DNA of 45,327 nucleotides, from positions 1 through 45,327 of the forward strand of contig NZ_JANQKD010000112.1 of NCBI RefSeq assembly GCF_028281305.1, written 5' to 3'. Each line of letters opens with the position of its first letter. The stretch's first letter is position 1. The notes under the pieces were generated by a model. That model made no database searches and was not told the origin of the DNA. It saw nothing but the letters and a program-made list of their open reading frames with translations. The DNA comes from Pelagibius sp. Its GTDB lineage: Bacteria; Pseudomonadota; Alphaproteobacteria; Kiloniellales; Kiloniellaceae. A program made the position numbers and the translations under genes. This document shows, piece by piece, positions 9,925 to 19,000 of this stretch.

Positions 9925-11520
9925 ATGGCAAACGAGCGGGAACTGGCCGAGGGCGCGCGCGCCTGGCCCTTCGAAGAGGCACGGCGTGTGGTGAAGCGCC
10001 TGGGCGGCAAGACGCCGGAAAAGGGCTATGCCCTCTTCGAGACCGGATACGGTCCCTCGGGCCTGCCCCACATCGGCACCTTCGGCGAGGTGGCGCGCAC
10101 CACCATGGTGCGCCAGGCCTTTCAGCGCCTGAGCGACATTCCGACCAAGCTGTTCTGTTTTTCGGACGACATGGACGGCCTGCGCAAGGTGCCGGACAAC
10201 ATCCCCAACAAGGAGATGGTGGCCGAACACCTGGGCAAGCCGCTGACCCGGATCCCCGATCCCTTCGGCACCCACGAAAGCTTCGGGCACCACAACAACG
10301 CGCGCCTGCGCGGCTTCCTCGATGCCTTCGGCTTCGACTACGACTTCCAGTCCTCGACCGAGCTCTACACCGCCGGCCGCTTCGACTCGGCGCTGCTGCA
10401 GGTGCTGCGCCACTACGACAAGGTGAAGAACGTGGTGCTGCCCACCCTGGGGCCGGAGCGGCGCGAGACCTACAGCCCCTTCCTGCCGATCTGCACCAAA
10501 ACCGGACGGGTGCTGCAGGTGCCGGTGCTGGAGACCGACCCGGAATCCGGCACCATCGTCTATCAGGACGAGGACGGCAGTAGGGTGGAGACGCCGGTGA
10601 CCGGCGGGCGCTGCAAGCTGCAATGGAAGGCGGACTGGGCGATGCGCTGGTACGCGCTGGACGTCGATTACGAGATGTCCGGCAAGGACCTGATCGACTC
10701 GGTGAAGCTGGGCGGCCAGATCTGCCGCATCCTCGGCGCCCGCCCGCCGGAGGGCTTCACCTACGAGCTCTTCCTCGACGAAGAAGCGAAGAAGATCTCC
10801 AAGTCCAAGGGCAATGGCCTCTCGGCCGAGGAGTGGTTGACCTACGGCCCGCAGGAATCGCTCTCGCTGTTCATGTTCCAGAAGCCGCGGGCGGCCAAGC
10901 GGCTCTACTTCGACGTCATCCCGCGCGCGGTCGACGACTATCTCTCGCACCTGCAGTCCTACAACGGCCAGGACGAGAAGCGCCTGGAAAACCCGGTCTG
11001 GCATATCCACGGCGGCCAGCCGCCGCTGCCTGGCACCAAGCTCAGCTTCGCCATGCTTCTGAACCTGGCCAGCGTCTGCAACACCGAGGACCCGGCGGTG
11101 CTTTGGGGCTTCATCTCCCGCTACGCGCCGGAAGCCTCGCCGGAGAGCGATGCCTTCCTCGATCATCTGGTCGGCTTTGCGCTGCGCTACTACAAGGACT
11201 TCGTGAAGCCCTCCAAGCGCTACCGCGCGCCCGACGACAAGGAGCGCAAGGCCCTGGCCGATCTGGCCGGGCGGCTGCGCGCGCTGCCGGCAGAGGCGGA
11301 CGGGGAGGCGGACGGCGAGACCATCCAGGCCGAGGTCTACGCCGTCGGCAAGGAGCACGGCTTCGAGAACCTGCGCGACTGGTTCAAGGCGCTCTATGAG
11401 ATCCTGCTGGGCCAGGACCAGGGCCCGCGCATGGGCTCCTTCATGGCGCTCTACGGCCTGCAGGAAAGCCTGGCGCTGATCGACCAGGCGCTGGAAGGCC
11501 AGAGCCTGACGGGATCGTGA
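9925..11520 (+). CDS. lysK: lysyl-tRNA synthetase, class I
   Basis: The 531-aa enzyme charges tRNA-Lys with lysine. It is the archaeal-type class I form: [20 protein letters not shown] carries the HIGH-like signature (HIGT, about residue 49) and [15 protein letters not shown] carries the KMSKS signature (about residue 290). Many alphaproteobacteria use this form in place of class II LysS. Length is normal. The ATG at 9925 follows an upstream spacer of 87 bp. It appears monocistronic. Confidence 0.96.
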   Translation: MANERELAEGARAWPFEEARRVVKRLGGKTPEKGYALFETGYGPSGLPHIGTFGEVARTTMVRQAFQRLSDIPTKLFCFSDDMDGLRKVPDNIPNKEMVAEHLGKPLTRIPDPFGTHESFGHHNNARLRGFLDAFGFDYDFQSSTELYTAGRFDSALLQVLRHYDKVKNVVLPTLGPERRETYSPFLPICTKTGRVLQVPVLETDPESGTIVYQDEDGSRVETPVTGGRCKLQWKADWAMRWYALDVDYEMSGKDLIDSVKLGGQICRILGARPPEGFTYELFLDEEAKKISKSKGNGLSAEEWLTYGPQESLSLFMFQKPRAAKRLYFDVIPRAVDDYLSHLQSYNGQDEKRLENPVWHIHGGQPPLPGTKLSFAMLLNLASVCNTEDPAVLWGFISRYAPEASPESDAFLDHLVGFALRYYKDFVKPSKRYRAPDDKERKALADLAGRLRALPAEADGEADGETIQAEVYAVGKEHGFENLRDWFKALYEILLGQDQGPRMGSFMALYGLQESLALIDQALEGQSLTGS

Positions 11521-11590
11521 GCCGGAAGGTTGGTTACGCGCTATCCCGTGTTCGATTGGGAAGGGCGATCGAAAGCAGCCGAGGCGGGTG

Positions 11591-12094
11591 ATGGACTACG
11601 AGAAGCTGAAACAACGGGCTTTGGCTGAGAATGATCTCATGGATACCGTCAACCACTTCGTCAGGGACGATGATCAGGTTTACTACGCCGACCGACACGT
11701 TCTTGAGTACGCGGGCCACGACTACGACCCTCATGCCCTTGACCCAACGACGATTGAACTGGGCGTTCAGCTCGGCCTGGATCTCTTGAAGCACTGGTCG
11801 GAGCAGCGCAAGTTCGTGGCCACGCTCTCTGTTTCCGAGCCCTTCTTGTGCATTGACGAAGAGTGGCTTCTGGGGCGACAGAATCCAGCGCCACCGTATG
11901 TCTATGTTTGCTTGGCAAAGACCGAGGAAGCTTTCGAGCCCGCTCCTTTCGAGGGAAGCGGACACAAAGAGTTGGTGGTTGACGGCGATATCGATTTGGC
12001 CGGGACCGAGGTCGTTTACGTCGAGGGATATGACGATCCGGACGAAGACGAAGTGTTGGGCGCTTGGTTGATCCGTGTGGTTCAAGGGAACTGA
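11591..12094 (+). CDS. hypothetical acidic protein
   Basis: This 167-aa soluble protein is not recognised. It is acidic and tyrosine-rich at both ends (VRDDDQVYYADRHVLEYAGH; GTEVVYVEGYDDPDEDEVLG) with a central amphipathic helix (IELGVQLGLDLLKHWSEQRK). There is no signal peptide or membrane helix. Base composition is somewhat lower in GC than that of lysK upstream. The small, acidic, single-domain form is seen among immunity and accessory proteins, but nothing specific supports that. The start is ATG 11591, directly after an in-frame GTG. It begins the accessory stretch to about 15 kb. Confidence 0.6.
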   Translation: MDYEKLKQRALAENDLMDTVNHFVRDDDQVYYADRHVLEYAGHDYDPHALDPTTIELGVQLGLDLLKHWSEQRKFVATLSVSEPFLCIDEEWLLGRQNPAPPYVYVCLAKTEEAFEPAPFEGSGHKELVVDGDIDLAGTEVVYVEGYDDPDEDEVLGAWLIRVVQGN

Positions 12095-12129
12095 CTGGCC
12101 TTAGTATAGAACTGCGTTGTCGTCTTGAT

Positions 12130-12240
12130 CGTCACCCTCGGACTTGTTCCGAGGGTCCATCTATCGGCCATACAAGAACCGACGGCATTGCTCCGCGCCG
12201 AAACCGGGCACAGGTGCGCGGGACGAGCCCGAGCGTGACG
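12130..12240. repeat. palindromic intergenic element (MITE/REP-like)
   Basis: The left end cgtcaccctcggacttgt and the right end (12217-12240, ending agcgtgacg) are imperfect inverted copies of one another, about 17 of 23 positions. The left end is itself a hairpin, CCCTCGGA / TCCGAGGG. Elements of this look (GTCACCCTCGGGCTTGACCC type) are common between alphaproteobacterial genes. Confidence 0.6.
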
Positions 12241-12293
12241 AAACCGGTCCGAACGCGTTGGATGACGAACCCGGCTCCGGCGCCGTTTCCCGG

Positions 12294-12614
12294 CTACCTT
12301 CCGCGGCTCGCGTCGTCCTCCTTCGACGCTGTAAGCTCGCATGCGCAACCAGGGTGCTCGCGTCGAACCACCTTCCATTCCGAAATGATGAGAATTGCTG
12401 GTGCCGCCTCGAGGCTTCCATCCGGCAGGACGTAGTGACAGAGGGCCCTCCACAAGTGGTAGGTCCCGAATTCCTGGCGCTCACAAACGTATTGAATCTG
12501 ATCGGAACCATCCGCAAGGCAGAAGCAGGCTTCAGGGGACTCCTGCTGTGCCGCGCCCGGAGTGCTGGCGAGCACTGAAACGACTAGGCAAACTGCAGAG
12601 AACCAATGACGCAT
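12294..12614 (-). CDS. small cysteine-rich secreted protein
   Basis: The 106-aa protein is not recognised. From the ATG at 12614 it has a clear signal peptide (MRHWFSAVCLVVSVLASTPG, cleavage probably after AAQ). The mature domain has six cysteines, including two close pairs (ACFC and GCAC), suggesting disulfide bonds in the periplasm. The last ten residues are charged. An upstream in-frame start at 12659 adds a basic stretch that would break the signal. It sits alone between repeat elements in the accessory stretch. Confidence 0.5.
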   Translation of the reverse strand: MRHWFSAVCLVVSVLASTPGAAQQESPEACFCLADGSDQIQYVCERQEFGTYHLWRALCHYVLPDGSLEAAPAILIISEWKVVRREHPGCACELTASKEDDASRGR

Positions 12615-13077
12615 CGCGCAGCTCCGCCGCCGAGAAACACTTCTATGGAACGGTTGCACCGAAGTTTTTGGTCAGTCCCGCCGTCGGCTCAGTGCCGCCC
12701 AGGCAGGGGAGACCGGCAGTCCATAATTCTTGTGCCAAAGGGAAGAATAACATAGGGCTCGTGCTTGATTGAAGGCCGCTCCTGGCGGCTCTGCGACGTG
12801 GAAGTACAAGGGGCCGACATCTGGTGTCATTCCAGCGGCTGAACCACGGCAGCCACAAGCGCCGAGGTCGCTTGCGCGCGCGCCCTGGCCCCATGACTGG
12901 GCCTGCTTTACCGGAGGCGTCGCCGCGGCGTAGGCCTAGGCTGCGCCTCTGTTGACTGCGCCTCTGTTGACTGCGCCTCTGTTGACTGCGCCCCGCGGGT
13001 ATTGACTGTGACCGGGCAGGCGCCGAAATAGGAGAAAGAAGCCGCGGTCCGCGGCACTTGCACAGAGGAGGTTCGCG
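12615..13077. other. 463-bp gap without a convincing gene
   Basis: No open frame here has family-like features. It holds the upstream region of the small secreted gene and, at 12941-12985, a 15-bp tandem repeat. The final bases give the strong ribosome-binding site GAGGAGG for the gene at 13078. Confidence 0.5.
12941..12985. repeat. 15-bp tandem repeat, three perfect copies
   Basis: ctgcgcctctgttga is repeated exactly at 12941, 12956 and 12971, followed by a decayed copy ending attga near 13005. It lies 90 bp upstream of the gene at 13078. Confidence 0.9.
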
Positions 13078-13506
13078 GTGAGCGAAACCTGGGACTATCA
13101 GATCCGCATCACGCTCGACGATGCGGTTGCGCCCGTGGCGCGGCGCGATCCGGACGACCCGGCGCTGGCGCCGCTGGCCGCGGTCCTGCGCAAGCACGAC
13201 GCCAAGCTCAGTTGCCAGTTCGACGCCTTTGCCGGCTACGTGGCCGAGGCCGAGGCGAAGGGCACCGAGAACTATCCGCTCTACGCCTGGACCAAGGCGA
13301 CCATCGAGAACCCGGCCAAGGAAGCCAAGTACATCAAGGCCTTCACCCTCTATGTCGGCGGGGCGGAGGTCTACGCCCGCGATCTGGCCGAGGCCCTGGA
13401 AAGCGACCTGCAGCCGCTCGTCGGCGGCGCCATCGTCACCCATCTCTCCAAGCACGACACCAACCCCGCCAACAACCCCCAGCCACCCAAACGCTATCGG
13501 CAGTAG
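13078..13506 (+). CDS. hypothetical protein
   Basis: The 142-aa soluble protein is not recognised. It begins at GTG behind a strong GAGGAGG site. It has a beta-like start (WDYQIRITLDDAVAPVARRD), then helices (LAPLAAVLRKHDAKLSCQFD, KYIKAFTLYVGGAEVYARDL), and ends in a flexible Asn/Pro-rich tail (HDTNPANNPQPPKRYRQ). Codon use is high-GC and typical of the genome, so it is probably native and expressed. Neighbours give no functional clue. Confidence 0.65.
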   Translation: MSETWDYQIRITLDDAVAPVARRDPDDPALAPLAAVLRKHDAKLSCQFDAFAGYVAEAEAKGTENYPLYAWTKATIENPAKEAKYIKAFTLYVGGAEVYARDLAEALESDLQPLVGGAIVTHLSKHDTNPANNPQPPKRYRQ

Positions 13507-13595
13507 GCGCGCAGCTCTGGCGACATTGGCCCTGTGGCCTGGGGATTGATCTCCTAACCAGCGCCCCTTCCACACAAGATCGCAGACGAGGAGGA

Positions 13596-13718
13596 ATGCC
13601 ACTATCAGCCTCAGTCTCAACCAAGGTGGATTCTGGAGATCTAGAAACTGCATTGGGCTCAGGAACGGCAAATTGCATTGAGTGGCTCGCCGACGGATTT
13701 CGGTTCATGTGTCATTGA
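13596..13718 (+). CDS. possible 40-aa peptide
   Basis: MPLSASVSTKVDSGDLETAL opens a 40-codon frame ending FRFMCH. A GAGGAGGA lies immediately before the ATG, which is closer than a normal ribosome-binding site, and no homology is apparent. The surrounding 281-bp gap (13507-13787) is AT-richer and holds nothing else recognisable. Confidence 0.2.
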   Translation: MPLSASVSTKVDSGDLETALGSGTANCIEWLADGFRFMCH

Positions 13719-13787
13719 TCTGCGAGGACTGATGAGACAACGAACCAACTCTGCTGTTCAGAGTTTGACTATGCCGGACAAACGAAC

Positions 13788-14807
13788 GTGACGCTGAATC
13801 TCCTACTGACATCGCGGCAGGCTGTTTATCTGAGCGGCGATTTTCGCCTGACCTATCGACGTGAGAAAAGAAGCATCACCGATGTAACGGTCCAGAAGCT
13901 TATTCCGGTCGGGCGCTATGATTGGAACGCACTTGTCTCGTTCTCTGGCATCGCCCAAACATCGAGTGGATTTAAGGTGGATCGCTGGATTGTGAAGAAC
14001 GTCAATGCAGGCAATTGGGACGAAAGCGTTGACGACTTCGTGGATCGTCTGACCAGTAGTGACACATGGCTGCGTGATTTCTCGGATCGCGATAGAAAAC
14101 TGACGATCTGTATATGCGGCTTTCATGGGAAGCGCCCTTTTGCCATTTGTCTTTCGAGTTTTGAGAAGTTTGGCGGACTACTGTCGAACGGGCCTAGGCG
14201 TAGACTTGTTAGAACCGGCCTCAAGCCAAAGGAACCGCATCTGTTCGTCTTCGGTATGCGCGACGCCTTAGAGAAGGATACTCGCTCTCATCTACGTTCT
14301 CTGATTCGGGACCGTCAGCAAGACCATGTTGACGTTATGCGTCAGATCTCTAGCGCGAACAGCGATGCAGCGCAGAATAGTGAGTACATTAGTCCAGAGT
14401 GTGTTGTTGGCCACTTGCTGCCGGTCGGTACCGGAGAAGTGACGCCGTACGGCATAGAGGATGGTACTGAATACATGCCGGGGTTTATCATTGAGCATCT
14501 GGCTGCAACTGGCGTAACGGGTCTCGAGGTAAGAGTAGGCAACGATGGAAAGCCATTGAAGCCGCGTTGGAAAGGCATGACTCTAAAGTCGGAGTATGTC
14601 GAAGGTCGTGGAAAGCTGATGGCTCAGGCGCACGTGTTTGCTAACGTAGCGAAACCAATAGGCGATACGTCCAAGGTCGATGGTACTGCGGCCTTCTGGA
14701 AGATCGCAGGTGAGAACGAACCCAAGAAGGTGTCCGTGACGGTAAACTGGCCCGAAGGGCGCAAGAAGGTGCCCAGGACGCCACCACCGAAGCTCAGGAA
14801 TCGGTAA
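13788..14807 (+). CDS. candidate proteasome/HslV-like Ntn-hydrolase with C-terminal extension
   Basis: The 339-aa protein is of unknown name. Its N-terminus, TLNLLLTSRQAVYLSGDFRL after the initiator Met, aligns without gaps to the proteasome-beta/HslV start. Thr2 falls on the catalytic Thr1, Gly17-Asp18 on Gly16-Asp17, and Thr22 on Thr21. A lysine in DVTVQKLIPV (Lys37) falls close to Lys33, and ALVSFSGIAQT resembles the following AGxxAD strand. Removal of Met before Thr would expose the nucleophile. About 120 residues beyond the core end in a basic, proline-rich tail (KKVPRTPPPKLRNR). Codon use is clearly AT-richer than the neighbours, suggesting transfer. GTG start. The Ntn assignment is inference from pattern. 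Confidence 0.55.
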   Translation: MTLNLLLTSRQAVYLSGDFRLTYRREKRSITDVTVQKLIPVGRYDWNALVSFSGIAQTSSGFKVDRWIVKNVNAGNWDESVDDFVDRLTSSDTWLRDFSDRDRKLTICICGFHGKRPFAICLSSFEKFGGLLSNGPRRRLVRTGLKPKEPHLFVFGMRDALEKDTRSHLRSLIRDRQQDHVDVMRQISSANSDAAQNSEYISPECVVGHLLPVGTGEVTPYGIEDGTEYMPGFIIEHLAATGVTGLEVRVGNDGKPLKPRWKGMTLKSEYVEGRGKLMAQAHVFANVAKPIGDTSKVDGTAAFWKIAGENEPKKVSVTVNWPEGRKKVPRTPPPKLRNR

Positions 14808-15003
14808 TTTGGGTGCTAGCGGCAAGAGGTCTCGGCGAATCCATGTGCGCCCAAGTTGACCAAGGAAGCGACACGCACACAAAGCTCTGCTGGCCGCTTC
14901 TTGCGCATCCGCTACATATGCTTGCGAAGAGCTGGTTTTCGGCTCCACTAAGCAGCGCGTTGAGGCCTGTGACATCAGACGAGTCTGTTTGGGCGTGAAC
15001 GCC

Positions 15004-15942
15004 CTATGCGCTCGACCGGGCCTGTCGCGCCAAAGGCACCACTGTGGAGTTTTCCAGGTCCCCTTCGATCTCTTTGCGGCAATCCGCGAAGAGGCGGGCG
15101 AGGGCGTCCATGACGATGCGGATGCGCGGGACGTTGCGCAGGTCGGCGTGGACCAGCAGCCAGTGGTCGACGCGGGCATCCTCCAGGATCGGGGTGAGCC
15201 GGGTAAGGGCGGGGTCGGCGTCGCCCAGGAAGCAGGGCAGGACGCCGATCCCGTTGCCGCCGCGGATGGCGTTGGCCAGCACGATGCCGTTGTTGGTGCG
15301 CACCGCCGGGCGCCGCTCGCCCAGGAAGTCCGCCTGCCAGGTCTGGCCGGGCATGTAGATGTGTTCGCTGTCGAAGCCGACCCAGGGCAGGCTGCGCAGG
15401 GTCTCGTCGCTGCCGTCGACCTGCCGCGCGAAGTCCGCCGTCCCGTAGACCGCATAGGCAAAGGTGGCGAGCTTGCGCCCGACGATGCTGGCCAGGTCCG
15501 GCACGTGGAAGCGGATCAGCAGGTCGGCTTCCCGCTTGGAGAGGTTGGCCGAGATGTGGGTCACCGAGATCTCGAACTCGATGCACTGATGGTTTTCCCG
15601 CAGGCTCTGCAGATGGCGGGTCATGAAGGCGGCCATGGTTTCGTCCACCGAGATGCGCACGGTGCCGAGATGGGAGCCCGACAGCCCGGCCGCGCGGCGG
15701 TCGATGGACTGGGAGGCGCGCTCCATCTCCTTGGCGTCGTGCAGCAGCTCGAGCGCGGTTTCCGTCGGCTGGAAGCGGTCCGGCAGTCGGTCGAACAGCT
15801 TGGCGCCGACCGCGTCCTCCAGCGCCTTGATGCGCCGCGCGACGGTGGGGTGGCTGACCTGCAGGCGCTTGGCGGCCGCCGTCAGGCTGCCCTCTTCGGC
15901 CAGGGCCACGAAGACCCGGAGGTTGTCCCAATCGCCGATCAT
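15004..15942 (-). CDS. LysR-family transcriptional regulator
   Basis: The 312-aa regulator starts at the ATG at 15942. Residues 1-60 form the LysR helix-turn-helix (WDNLRVFVALAEEGSLTAAA then KRLQVSHPTVARRIKALEDA), followed by the periplasmic-binding-like effector domain with GTVRISVDETMAAFMTRHLQ and GNGIGVLPCFLGDADPALTR. It resembles the LysR group whose members often control a divergent neighbour, and it is divergent from the fused ABC transporter gene with a 150-bp shared control region. The frame stays open far upstream on this strand, opposite the ABC gene, but that is a GC-rich shadow. Confidence 0.9.
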   Translation of the reverse strand: MIGDWDNLRVFVALAEEGSLTAAAKRLQVSHPTVARRIKALEDAVGAKLFDRLPDRFQPTETALELLHDAKEMERASQSIDRRAAGLSGSHLGTVRISVDETMAAFMTRHLQSLRENHQCIEFEISVTHISANLSKREADLLIRFHVPDLASIVGRKLATFAYAVYGTADFARQVDGSDETLRSLPWVGFDSEHIYMPGQTWQADFLGERRPAVRTNNGIVLANAIRGGNGIGVLPCFLGDADPALTRLTPILEDARVDHWLLVHADLRNVPRIRIVMDALARLFADCRKEIEGDLENSTVVPLARQARSSA

Positions 15943-15974
15943 GCCTGGTGAGTCCCTTCTTTCTGTGCCGGCAT

Positions 15975-15992
15975 CTGTACAAATATTTACAG
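15975..15992. promoter_or_regulatory. candidate LysR-type site between divergent genes
   Basis: CTGTA-N8-TACAG is an interrupted inverted repeat 33 bp upstream of the LysR start, in the AT-rich part of the divergent region, the usual place for a LysR binding box. Confidence 0.4.
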
Positions 15993-16092
15993 TGATTCTT
16001 CGAATTCGTCTAGAGACGTACGAAAACGTTCTGCAATAAGATGGATTGTCCCGCCAATCGGGCCGGCGTAACCGGGCACAGGAGTGAAGCCG

Positions 16093-19000
16093 ATGCATCT
16101 GGAACCCCGTCTCTGGACCTTCACCAAGGGGCTGCGCGGCCGCATCGCCTACGCCGTGGCCATCGGTCTGGTCGCGGTCGGGCTGGGGGTTGCCCGCCTG
16201 GCCCTGCTGGGATGGCTGATCGCCCAGGTCTTCGCCGGGGCCACCCTGGCCGATCTGGTGCTTCCGGTCGTGATCGTGGCCGTGGTGATGGTGCTGCGCG
16301 GCTGGTTCGAGCAGTGGCGGGCCATGGTTGCTCATGAAACCGCGGCCCGGGTGCAGAAGCGCCTGCGCCGTGCCCTCTTCGAAAAGCTCTGCGACCTGGG
16401 GCCGGCCTATGCCGGGGTGCAGCGCTCCGGCGACGTGACCCTCACCATGATCGACGGTGTGGAGCAGCTTGAGACCTACTTCGGCAAATACCTGCCGCAG
16501 CTTCTGGTCTCCCTGCTGACGCCGGTGCTGATTTTCGTCTTCGTCGCCTTTCTCGATCTTCCGGTGGCCGCCGTTCTGCTGGCTTTCGCGCTGATTGCCC
16601 TTTTCGCGCCGGCGGCCTGGCAGAAGCGCGACTGGCGCAACGCCAAGGACCGCCAGGGGGCCTACGGCGATTTCGCCGCCGAACTGCTGGACTCGATCCA
16701 GGGGCTTGCGACCCTGAAGGCCTTCGGCCGCTCGCGCGAACGCGCCGGGGTACTGGCGGAAAAGGCGGACTACCTGTTTCGCACGACCATGTGGGTGCTG
16801 GGCACCAACACGCTGTCGCGCGGCATCACCGACACGGCCATTGCTGTTGGTGCCGCGGCGGCCCTGGCGCTCGGCGCCTACCGGGTCGAGGCCGGGGCGA
16901 TGGAACTGACCGCCCTGCTGATGATCCTGATGATGGGGGTGGAGATCTTCCGGCCCATGCGGGACCTGCGCACGGTGCTGCATGAAGGCATGGTCGGTCT
17001 CTCGGCGGCGCAGGGCCTCTACCGGCTCTTCGATGCCAGACCACCGGTGGCCGACGCGCCGCCACGGGCGGTCGAGACTCTGGCGCCGGGCATTGCCTTC
17101 GAGGACGTCACCTTCGCCTATCCCGGTTCGCGGCGCGTGGTGCATCGTGGCCTTGGCTTCACGGTAGAGCCGGGCGAGCGGGTCGGCGTGGTCGGACCCT
17201 CCGGCGTCGGCAAGTCGACCATCGTCCGCCTGCTGCTGCGCTTCTTCGATCCGGACGAAGGCGCTGTGCGGATCGGCGGCAAGGACCTGCGCGGCCTGCC
17301 TTTCGAAGCCATTCGCAGCCGCATTGCCGTGGTGCAGCAGGACGCCTTTCTCTTCCATGGCACGGTCGGCGAGAACATCCGCCTCGGCCGTCCGGATGCG
17401 GATGAGGAGGCCGTCGTCGCCGCGGCCAAGGTGGCCAACATCCACGACTTTATTGCCGCTCTGCCGCAGGGCTACGACACGCCCATCGGCGAGAAAGGGA
17501 TCAAGCTTTCCGGCGGTCAGCGCCAGCGCGTTGCCATCGCCCGCGCCGTGCTGCGCGATGCGCCGATCCTGATCCTGGACGAGGCGCTCTCCGCCGTCGA
17601 CTCCGAGAACGAGGCGGTGATTCAGGAGGCGCTGGACCGCCTCATGCAGGGCCGCACCACCCTGGTCCTGGCCCACCGTCTCTCCAGTGTCATCGGCTGC
17701 GACCGCATCCTGGTGGTGGACGGGGGCCGGGTGGTCGAGGAGGGCGGCCACGATGCCCTGATGGCCGGGGGCGGCATCTATGCGGCGCTGATGGCCGAAC
17801 AGGTGCGCGACGCCGGTCAGGCGGCTGACGATCACGCCCTCGACGAAACACCGCCCCGGCGGGCGCTAGCTACGACGGCGCCCACGGCGTCTCAGCCGCT
17901 CCCCGCATCGGCGGCGCTGACCGAAGGCATCGTCGCGGCAGAGGGGCTCGGCTGGGCCCGGCTGGTGCGGATCCTCTTCGCCATGATCGCCCCCTGGAAG
18001 GGCAAGATGACCGCCACCTTCGTCTTCGGTGTGCTGCGAGTGCTCGCCTTCATCGGCGTCGGTGTTATCTCGGCGCTGATCGTTCTGGCGCTGAAGGAGG
18101 GCCGCGACTTTACGCAGCTGCTGCCCTGGCTCTTCATCACCGCGCCGCTCGCCGGCATTCTGCACTGGGCGGAATCCTGGCTCGCCCATGACGTCGCCTT
18201 CCGACTCCTTGCACAAATGCGCATGGCCCTCTTCGACAAGCTGGACAAGCTGGCGCCCGCCTATCTGGTGCGGCGGCGCACCGGCGACCTGATGGGGATC
18301 GCCACCCAGGATATCGAACTGGTGGAGTACTTCTTCGCCCACACGGTGGCGCCGGCTTTCGTCGCGGTCTTGGTACCGGCGCTGGTGCTGGCGACGCTCG
18401 CCTGGGCCGACCCCTGGCTGGCCGCGGCGCTGCTGCCCTTCCTGCTGGCGGTCGGGCTCAGCCCCTGGCTGCTGCGCCGCCGGGTCGACCGGCTGGGCTC
18501 CCAGGCCCGTGAGGCGGCGGGCGAGCTGGCGGCCCATGCAGTCGACTCCGTGCAGGGCCTGGGCGAGGTCGTCGCCAACCGGCAGGAAGACACCCGCGCT
18601 GAGGCGCTCGACCGCCTGACCGACCGCCACGTCGCGCTGCGTATGCCGTTCTTCCGGGAGCTGACGGCGCAGAACTCCCTGCTGGAGGTCTTGACGGGGC
18701 TCGGCGGTCTCGCCGTAGTCACCGTGGGCGCGCTGCAGGTCTCGGCCGGCGCGCTGGATGCGGGGCTGCTGCCGCTGCTGACCCTGCTGGCGCTGGCCGC
18801 CTTTCTACCGGTGTCGGAGATCGCCCAGATCGGCCGCCAGCTTGCCGATACCCTGGGGGCGACCCGGCGCATCTATGCCGTCCAACGCGAGAAGCCGGTG
18901 GTGGACGACGGCCCCGGGGTGTCGGCGCCTGCGAACCGCAGCGCCGGTGTGACCCTGTCCGTTGAGCGCGTCGCCTTTCGCTATCCGGGCGCCGCGGTGC

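Noticed and set aside
9904..11358. A 484-codon minus-strand frame opposite lysK
   Set aside because: No motifs and typical shadow composition; lysK is unambiguous.
12941..13005. Possible CRISPR-like repeats
   Set aside because: The units are directly abutting 15-mers without spacers, so this is a plain tandem repeat.
15943..17835. A long upstream extension of the LysR frame (943 codons in total) on the minus strand
   Set aside because: The extension lies opposite the intact ABC transporter gene and has no domain pattern. LysR homology begins at 15942.
18171..18195. Another GGAAT-N16 site, followed by CGTC
   Set aside because: The -10 element differs at its last base and the site lies in the middle of the ABC coding sequence, far from any start.
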